From positions 1 to 64,000 of the forward strand of contig JAWWAC010000006.1 in assembly GCA_033721915.1 (NCBI GenBank): a DNA stretch of 64,000 nucleotides, given 5' to 3'. Numbering within the stretch: position 1 is the first letter of the stretch; each line of letters opens with the position of its first letter. Positions 58,048 to 64,000 of this stretch are shown in pieces. The position numbers and the translations under genes were made by a program. This stretch comes from REBR01 sp033721915 (GTDB lineage Bacteria > Pseudomonadota > Gammaproteobacteria > Pseudomonadales > Oleiphilaceae). The notes under the pieces were generated by a model, which worked only from the letters and a program-made list of their open reading frames with translations, had not been told where the DNA came from and searched no databases.

Positions 58048-58292
58048 TTATTCATTTTCTCCCTGGCCTCACTCTGGCTGTACGTTCTTCCCTCCAGTAC
58101 AGCGCGCTCTCCCCGTGAGAGCCCCTCAAGCAGTTCAAGCCGGCGTTGCATAAACTCGTAATCCTGCACATCCACAAGGTAGGCGGATGGCTGACCATGC
58201 TCCGTGATCAGTACGGGCTCTTTGGACGAGTGCAGATCGGCCAGAATCTTTGTGGCCTGGCGCTTGAGATTCGTAACCAGCTCAACCTTCAT
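58005..58292 (-). CDS. Phd/YefM-family antitoxin
   Basis: A 95-aa antitoxin with the YefM/Phd N-terminal fold: VTNLKRQATKILADLHSSK, EPVLITEHGQPSAYLVDVQDY. The C-terminal half (EARIEKLIK-like: SEAREKMNKWLKQYG) would bind the toxin. A perfect ACTATAGT palindrome at 58323-58330, 31 bp upstream, is a candidate operator for autoregulation. The pair with the ParE-like toxin is complete. Confidence 0.9.
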   Translation of the reverse strand: MKVELVTNLKRQATKILADLHSSKEPVLITEHGQPSAYLVDVQDYEFMQRRLELLEGLSRGERAVLEGRTYSQSEAREKMNKWLKQYGRSPHFRN

Positions 58293-58375
58293 GGGCTCAC
58301 CCTGAATCCGATTAATAGTGGCACTATAGTCTCACTGTCCGATGAGGCGATCACAGATAACGCTTTGGCTTTGAG

Positions 58376-58457
58376 GATCAATGGGGTAAGAGGTCATTGC
58401 ACGCTGGTTTGGGTGTTGGCCTCTAGTGGAAGACTGCTGGTTGGTGCGTAAGGCACC
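58376..58457 (+). repeat. Island repeat copy D (right end)
   Basis: GATCAATGGGGTAAGAGG-TCATTG, then CGCTGGTTTGGGTGTTGGCC (nearly identical to copy B) and the end palindrome GGTGCGTAAGGCACC at 58443-58457. The right arm of the first palindrome is altered (CATTGCAC). It is the outermost right copy, upstream of the phd-parE genes. Confidence 0.7.
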
Positions 58458-58468
58458 CGCCCGGGGGT

Positions 58469-58518
58469 CTGGTTGGCGAGACTGGAGGCCAGGGACGGCT
58501 GATAGTCTCGCCAACCAG
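58469..58518. repeat. 15-bp perfect inverted repeat
   Basis: CTGGTTGGCGAGACT (58469-58483) is exactly complementary to AGTCTCGCCAACCAG (58504-58518) across a 20-base centre. It starts 11 bases after island repeat D. No T-run follows on either strand, so it is not a typical terminator; it could be a recombination or protein-binding site. Confidence 0.7.
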
Positions 58519-58554
58519 GGTCCCCAGGTGCTGCCCTTGGCACCAATTCCCAGC

Positions 58555-58676
58555 CTTCAGCAGTGGGCGTCAAACGCCAAACCAGGCAGTCTTCAGCAGT
58601 TGGCAGCAATCGCCAAATCAGGCAGTTTCCCGCACTGGGAGCCTGAGCCTGGGAGTTAAACGCCAAAACCTGCAGT
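58555..58676. repeat. Short tandem repeat, 36-bp units
   Basis: Two adjacent 36-bp units (58555-58590 and 58591-58626) are identical at 31 of 36 positions; both begin CTTCAGCAG and end CAGGCAGT. A third, longer and decayed copy continues to about 58676, keeping AACGCCAAAACCTGCAGT. Each unit contains a small hairpin (for example GGCGT-CAA-ACGCC). Confidence 0.65.
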
Positions 58677-58705
58677 CTCCAGAAGCGGAAAGAAACACCA
58701 GACAC

Positions 58706-58733
58706 AAAAAACCCCGGCGAACCGGGGCTTCTT
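58706..58733 (-). terminator. Rho-independent terminator of the beta-oxidation operon
   Basis: CCCCGG (58712-58717) and CCGGGG (58722-58727) form a stem with a CGAA loop. On the minus strand a run of six T (58711-58706) follows. It lies 24 bp after the stop of the SDR gene at 58757. Confidence 0.85.
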
Positions 58734-58756
58734 CAGAGCAGGGGCAGGGCACCCGG

Positions 58757-59530
58757 TCAGGAGACCAGCGTACCCCCGTCCACCACCAGAGACTGGCCAG
58801 TGATATGCCGCCCGGCCTCGGAAGCCAGCAGCAGCGCCGGCCCCTTGAGGTCGTCGTCGCCGCCGAAGCGGTTCAGGGGGATGCGCTCCAGCATCTTCTC
58901 GCCATTGGCATCCAGCAGCCCCTGGGACATCTTCGAGGGGAAGAAACCCGGGCAGATGGCATTGACGTTGATGTTGTAACGGCCCCACTCCGCAGCCAGC
59001 GCCCGGGTGAAGTTCACCACCGCGCCCTTGCTGGTGTTGTAGGCAATGGTCTGCATATGCTCCGGATTGCCGGACAGGCCCGCAATGGAGGCGATGTTGA
59101 TCACCTTGCCGCTCTGGCGGGGGATAAAGCAGCGCTTGCCCACCGTCTGGGTGAGAAAGAACAGGGCGTTGACGTTCAGATTCATCACCTTCATCCAGCC
59201 CTCCGGCGGGTACTCCTCCGCCGGTGCTCCCCAGGTGGCGCCGGCGTTGTTCACCAGGATATCGATATCACCCAGTTCGTTGACGATTTTGTCCACCACC
59301 GCCGGAATCCCCTCCAGATCGGAAAGGTCCGCCGCCACGCTGAAGACCGTGATGCCTTTGGACTCCAGGTGGGCCTTGGCCTCATCCAGTTCGTGCTGCT
59401 TGCGGGCGCTGATGGCGATTTTCGCCCCCATACCGCCCAGTGCCTCGGCCATCTGCAGGCCCAGGCCCCGTGAACCGCCGGTGATAAAAGCCACCTTGCC
59501 GTTCAGGTCGAAGAGTTGTTGCACGCTCAT
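58757..59530 (-). CDS. SDR-family oxidoreductase (3-oxoacyl/3-hydroxyacyl type)
   Basis: A 257-aa classical SDR. The cofactor loop is TGGSRGLGLQMA (near residue 17), NNAGATWGAPAEE follows, and the catalytic YNTSK lies after IASIAGLSG. The C-terminal GQSLVVDGGTLVS is typical of FabG/RhlG-like reductases. In this operon it probably handles 3-hydroxyacyl-CoA or a related intermediate. It is the last gene of the minus-strand acyl-CoA degradation cluster and precedes the terminator. Confidence 0.86.
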   Translation of the reverse strand: MSVQQLFDLNGKVAFITGGSRGLGLQMAEALGGMGAKIAISARKQHELDEAKAHLESKGITVFSVAADLSDLEGIPAVVDKIVNELGDIDILVNNAGATWGAPAEEYPPEGWMKVMNLNVNALFFLTQTVGKRCFIPRQSGKVINIASIAGLSGNPEHMQTIAYNTSKGAVVNFTRALAAEWGRYNINVNAICPGFFPSKMSQGLLDANGEKMLERIPLNRFGGDDDLKGPALLLASEAGRHITGQSLVVDGGTLVS

Positions 59531-59590
59531 GGCGTTCTCCTTGTTGTTTCCTGCCGGGGCCGGACCAGGCCGGCCCCGTGTGAGCGGGCG

Positions 59591-60739
<1,149 letters not shown>

Positions 60740-60749
60740 GAGTCGCTCC

Positions 60750-61937
60750 TTACAGGCCCAGCACCAGCTTGGCAATGATGCCGCGCTGGATTTCATTGGA
60801 GCCGCCGAAAATGGTCAGCTTGCGCATGTTGAAATACTCGCCGGCGGCGATGGTGGCGTTTTCCGTTCCGGTGCGGGGGCCGTCGTATTCCGGCTCCAGC
60901 GCCTCGGGGATGTGCGCCATGGCGTCCTGGCCGGTGGCCTCCATGAGCAGCTCGAACAGGTTCTGGCCCAGTTCGGTGCCGCGGATCTTGAGGATGGAGG
61001 CGGAGGGGCCAGGGCCTTTCTCATCGGTCAGCACCCGCAGCACGGTCAGGTCCAGTGCCTGCAGTTCCATGTCCAGCTGGGCGAGGCGGTCCCGGAAGCG
61101 GGGGTTCTCGATCAGTGGCCGGTCGCCGTCCCGCTCTTCCCGTGCGGCCTGCTTGAGGCGTTTCATCATGCCTTTCCACTGGGCCACGTTGGCCAGGCCG
61201 GTGCGCTCGTGTCCCAGCAGGAACTTGGCGTAGGTCCAGCCCTGGTTTTCCTTGCCCACCAGGTTTTCAACGGGTACGCGCACGTTGTCGAAGTACACTT
61301 CGTTAATCTCATGTTCGCCGTCGAGCATGATGATGGGGCGCACACTGATGCCCGGGTCGTCCATATTGATCAGCAGGAAGGAGATGCCTTCCTGGTTCTT
61401 GCCTTCGTTGCTGGTGCGTACCAGACAGAAGATCCAGTCCGCGTGCTGGCCCAGTGTGGTCCAGGTCTTCTGGCCGTTGACCACGTAGTGGTCACCGTCG
61501 CGCACGGCGCTGGTGCGCAGTGAGGCCAGGTCGGAGCCAGCGCCGGGCTCTGAGTAGCCCTGGCACCACCAGTCCTCACCGCTGAGGATGCCCGGCAGGA
61601 AGCGCTTTTTCTGTTCTTCATTGCCGAAGGTCATGATCACCGGGGCCACCATGCGCAGTCCGAAGTCCAGCTGGCGCGGTGCGCCGGCCAGTGCGCATTC
61701 TTCCTCGAAGATCAGTTGCTTGACCGCATCCCAGCCGGTGCCGCCGTGCTCCACGGGCCAGTTGGGGGCACCCCAGCCCTGGTCATGGAGGATTTTCTGC
61801 CAGCGTTCGGTGAGGGCCTTGTTGGGGCGCAGGCGTTTCTGGACCCGCTCGCGGATATCGTCCGGCAGGTTCTCCTGCAGGAACTGGCGCACTTCCTGGC
61901 GGAAGGCTTCCTGTTCCGGTGTGTAATTGAGGTTCAT
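60750..61937 (-). CDS. Acyl-CoA dehydrogenase (PimC-like large subunit)
   Basis: A 395-aa acyl-CoA dehydrogenase. The N-terminal region has WPVEHGGTGWDAVKQLIFEEE, and the flavin segments are GYSEPGAGSDLASL and VNGQKTWTTLGQHAD. It ends TIFGGSNEIQRGIIAKLVLGL. The features match the large subunit of pimeloyl-CoA dehydrogenase, which acts on long or dicarboxylic acyl-CoAs. It pairs with the adjacent smaller subunit. Substrate range is not proven. Confidence 0.88.
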   Translation of the reverse strand: MNLNYTPEQEAFRQEVRQFLQENLPDDIRERVQKRLRPNKALTERWQKILHDQGWGAPNWPVEHGGTGWDAVKQLIFEEECALAGAPRQLDFGLRMVAPVIMTFGNEEQKKRFLPGILSGEDWWCQGYSEPGAGSDLASLRTSAVRDGDHYVVNGQKTWTTLGQHADWIFCLVRTSNEGKNQEGISFLLINMDDPGISVRPIIMLDGEHEINEVYFDNVRVPVENLVGKENQGWTYAKFLLGHERTGLANVAQWKGMMKRLKQAAREERDGDRPLIENPRFRDRLAQLDMELQALDLTVLRVLTDEKGPGPSASILKIRGTELGQNLFELLMEATGQDAMAHIPEALEPEYDGPRTGTENATIAAGEYFNMRKLTIFGGSNEIQRGIIAKLVLGL

Positions 61938-61997
61938 GGTTGTTCTCGCTTTATCTGACGTCAGTGAACTGACTGAATAGGCGTTAAAGAAGTGGCC

Positions 61998-63179
61998 TCA
62001 GGCCACTTCAAACAGGCCGGCGGCACCCATGCCGGAGCCGACACACATGGTGACCACCACATACTTCACACCACGGCGCTTGCCTTCGATCAGGGCGTGG
62101 CCGGTGAGGCGTGAGCCGGTGGTGCCGTAGGGGTGACCCACGGCGATGGCGCCGCCGTTGACGTTCAGGCGTTCCATGGGGATGCCCAGCTTGCGCTGAC
62201 AGTACAGCACCTGTACGGCAAAGGCTTCATTGAGCTCCCACAGGCCGATATCGTCCACGGTCAGTCCGTGGCGCTTGAGCAGCTTGGGCACGGCATAGAC
62301 CGGGCCGATGCCCATCTCGTCCGGCTCGCAGCCGGCCACGGCAAAGCCACGGAAAATGCCCAGTGGCTGCAGGCCGCGCTGCTCAGCCAGCTTGCCATCC
62401 ATCAGCACACAGGCGGAGGCGCCGTCGGAGAACTGGCTGGCGTTACCGGCGGTGACCAGGCCGCCGGGCAGGGCGGAGCGGATCTTGGTGACCCCTTCCA
62501 GGTTGGTGCCGGGGCGGATGCCCTCGTCCTGTGAGACGGTCACTTCCTGGCTGCTGAGCATGCCGGTGGCCTTGTCCGCCACACCCATGGTGGTGGTGAT
62601 GGGGACGATCTCATCGTTGAACTTGCCCGCTTCGCGGGCTTCGGTGGCCAGTGTCTGGCTGCGCACACCGTACTCGTCCATGTCTTCCTTCTTGATGCTG
62701 TAACGCTTGGCCACGGTTTCCGCCGTGTCGAGCATGGACCAGTACAGCTCCGGCTTGTTACTGGCCAGCCAGGGCTCCTTGAAATAGGTCTGGTTGGCGC
62801 TGGCCTGTACGGTGGAGATGGACTCCACGCCGCCGGCGACCATCACCGACACCTTGTCCACCAGGATGTGCTGTGCGGCCATGGCGATGGCCTGCAGACC
62901 CGAGGAGCAGAAGCGGTTGATGGTGGCGCCGGAGACGCTCACCGGCAGACCGGCGCGCATGCCCCCCATGCGGGCCACATCGTGGCCGGTGGAGCCTTCC
63001 GGCAGCGCGCAGCCCAGCAGCACGTCCTCGATTTCCGCCGGGTCGACCTTGGAGCGCTCAACGGCGTGCTGGATGGCATGGCCGGCCAGTGTGGCGCCGT
63101 GGGTCATGTTCAGACCGCCGCGCCAGGATTTGGCCAGTGGGGTGCGGGCCGTGGATACAATGACAACATCGCGTGACAT
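61998..63179 (-). CDS. Acetyl-CoA C-acyltransferase (thiolase)
   Basis: A 393-aa degradative thiolase that splits 3-oxoacyl-CoA with CoA. The acyl-binding Cys91 lies in NRFCSSGLQAIA. The catalytic His is in AVGHPYGTTG and the second Cys in VTMCVGSGMGAAG. The N-terminal STARTPLAKSWRG is typical. AAGGAG upstream sets the ATG at 63179; the frame is open to 63221. It follows the 3-hydroxyacyl-CoA dehydrogenase gene on the same strand. Confidence 0.93.
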   Translation of the reverse strand: MSRDVVIVSTARTPLAKSWRGGLNMTHGATLAGHAIQHAVERSKVDPAEIEDVLLGCALPEGSTGHDVARMGGMRAGLPVSVSGATINRFCSSGLQAIAMAAQHILVDKVSVMVAGGVESISTVQASANQTYFKEPWLASNKPELYWSMLDTAETVAKRYSIKKEDMDEYGVRSQTLATEAREAGKFNDEIVPITTTMGVADKATGMLSSQEVTVSQDEGIRPGTNLEGVTKIRSALPGGLVTAGNASQFSDGASACVLMDGKLAEQRGLQPLGIFRGFAVAGCEPDEMGIGPVYAVPKLLKRHGLTVDDIGLWELNEAFAVQVLYCQRKLGIPMERLNVNGGAIAVGHPYGTTGSRLTGHALIEGKRRGVKYVVVTMCVGSGMGAAGLFEVA

Positions 63180-63257
63180 AGTGTTTCTCCTTGCGACCGG
63201 CGCCTCAAGGGGCGCCGGCAATGGTATTGGGTGGTGTGACGTGTGCGGACTGGCCGC

Positions 63258-64000
63258 TTAATGGAAACCCTGGCCTTCTTCGGCGCAACGGGCCAGCAGC
63301 GGTGCCGGATCCCAGAACCCCGGTTCGGTATGGGGATTCTCCGCAAAGGGCTCCATGGCACGCAGGATGTTCATCAGTCCCACCTGCTCGGCGTAATGCA
63401 TGGGGCCGCCACGGTAGACAGGGAAGCCGTAACCGGTGAGGTAGACCATGTCAATGTCGGAGGCGCGCTGGGCGATGCCTTCCTCCAGTATGCGGGCCCC
63501 TTCGTTCACCAGTGCGTAGACACAGCGCTCGACAATTTCCTGGTTGCTGATTTTGCGTGGGGTGATGCCCAGCTCCTTGCGCACGTCCTCCACCACCTTG
63601 TCCACTTCCGGGTCGTGCAGGGCGTTGCGGTTGCCCGGCTCATAACGATAGAAACCGGCGCCGGTCTTCTGGCCGTAACGGCCCATCTCGCAGAGACGGT
63701 CCGCCACCACCATGCGCTTGAGGTGGGGCTTCTCTTCGTACTGACGCTTGCGGATGGCCCAGCCGATATCGCCACCGGCCAGGTCCGCCATGCGCAGCGG
63801 CCCCATGGCAAAGCCGAATTTCTCGATGGCCTTGTCGATCTGCTCCACGCTGGCGCCTTCGTGCAGCATCAGCATGGCTTCACGCTGGTAGGGGTGGATC
63901 ATGCGGTTGCCGATAAAGCCGTCGCAGACACCGGAGACCACGGCGGTCTTCCTGATGGTCTTGGCCAGCTTCATGGCCGTGGCCAGCACGTCCTTGGCGG
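63258..64000 (-). CDS. 3-hydroxyacyl-CoA dehydrogenase / fatty-oxidation multienzyme, C-terminal part (partial)
   Basis: The gene continues beyond the right edge; the last 247 or so codons are present. VVSGVCDGFIGNRMIHPYQR is the start of the C-terminal 3-hydroxyacyl-CoA dehydrogenase domain. KTGAGFYRYEPG, RCVYALVNEGARILEEGIAQ and DMVYLTGYGFPVYRGGPMHY belong to the repeated helical domain. This second domain pair identifies a FadB/FadJ/MFE-1-like fusion with enoyl-CoA hydratase. It is the first gene, in the window, of the beta-oxidation operon. Confidence 0.9.
   Translation of the reverse strand, partial: AKDVLATAMKLAKTIRKTAVVSGVCDGFIGNRMIHPYQREAMLMLHEGASVEQIDKAIEKFGFAMGPLRMADLAGGDIGWAIRKRQYEEKPHLKRMVVADRLCEMGRYGQKTGAGFYRYEPGNRNALHDPEVDKVVEDVRKELGITPRKISNQEIVERCVYALVNEGARILEEGIAQRASDIDMVYLTGYGFPVYRGGPMHYAEQVGLMNILRAMEPFAENPHTEPGFWDPAPLLARCAEEGQGFH

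Larger units (their letters stand above)
58293..58756. other. Intergenic region at the right end of the island
   Basis: This 464-bp stretch holds no gene. In order it contains the Phd promoter region (palindrome at 58323-58330), island repeat copy D, a long perfect inverted repeat, two 36-bp tandem units with a third decayed one, and the terminator of the SDR gene. The concentration of palindromes marks the junction between the accessory island and the beta-oxidation operon. Confidence 0.6.

Noticed and set aside
51926..58457. A classical chromosomal integron cassette array
   Set aside because: Layout and orientation fit, but I could not find paired RYYYAAC and GTTRRRY core sites around the repeats, nor an integrase gene, so the repeats are not called attC.
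58555..58676. CRISPR array
   Set aside because: The 36-bp units are directly adjacent and diverged, with no spacers, and no cas genes are nearby.

Overview
The window is a high-GC gammaproteobacterial chromosome segment. Gene content points to a marine, hydrocarbon-using relative of Alcanivorax: an AlkB alkane hydroxylase divergent from a GntR regulator, many acyl-CoA dehydrogenases and a beta-oxidation cluster, an ectoine synthase, a BCCT osmolyte transporter and a PPi-dependent phosphofructokinase. The taxon is an inference from gene content only.

Layout. 1-5.2 kb: cell-wall and lipoate block (mltB end, rlpA, dacA, ybeD, lipB, an ABC1 kinase, a glutaredoxin). 5.3-10.6 kb: a 54-aa ORF, PPi-PFK, mpl-ubiX, a DUF815 ATPase and a 3D-domain lipoprotein. 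10.8-14.3 kb: an LCAD-like acyl-CoA dehydrogenase and a large unknown lipoprotein. 14.4-22.8 kb: conserved housekeeping (tRNA-Leu(CAG), rnr, rlmB, rpsF-rpsR-DUF2232-rplI, dnaB, alr). 22.8-28.6 kb: an unknown small protein, a catalytically degenerate RmlD-like protein, fabB, an amidase and chrA. 28.8-30.8 kb: alkB and gntR, with a consensus FadR-subfamily operator between them. 30.8-49.8 kb: glutamate dehydrogenase, orphan ectC, rsuA, yaeQ, CPBP protease, a diguanylate cyclase, a CDF-like transporter, wrbA, two unknown membrane proteins, a porin, a chemoreceptor, a hydroxyacid dehydrogenase, an mnmM-like methylase, a BCCT transporter, SixA, an SDR and a YebC protein. 49.8-51.9 kb: glutaryl-CoA dehydrogenase and a haloacid dehalogenase.

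51.9-58.5 kb is a more AT-rich accessory island. Every gene is small and on the minus strand: Nudix, methyltransferase, a GDCCVxC zinc-ribbon-like protein, two complete type II toxin-antitoxin pairs plus a RHH-RelE-HigA set, DUF1456, DUF3297, DUF2442 with a truncated DUF4160, and a GST-fold protein. Six diverged copies of one palindromic repeat, all in the same orientation, lie between the gene blocks and at both ends. This cassette-like layout has no visible integrase or canonical attC sites and is the most unusual part of the window. From 58.7 kb to the end is a minus-strand beta-oxidation operon (SDR, two Pim-type acyl-CoA dehydrogenases, thiolase, and the end of a 3-hydroxyacyl-CoA dehydrogenase).

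How it fits together. AlkB would make alkanols, whose acid products feed the acyl-CoA dehydrogenases and thiolase cluster. EctC and the BCCT carrier would serve salt tolerance. The toxin-antitoxin island is the mobile or plastic element of the segment. All calls rest on reading the sequence; no database search was run.
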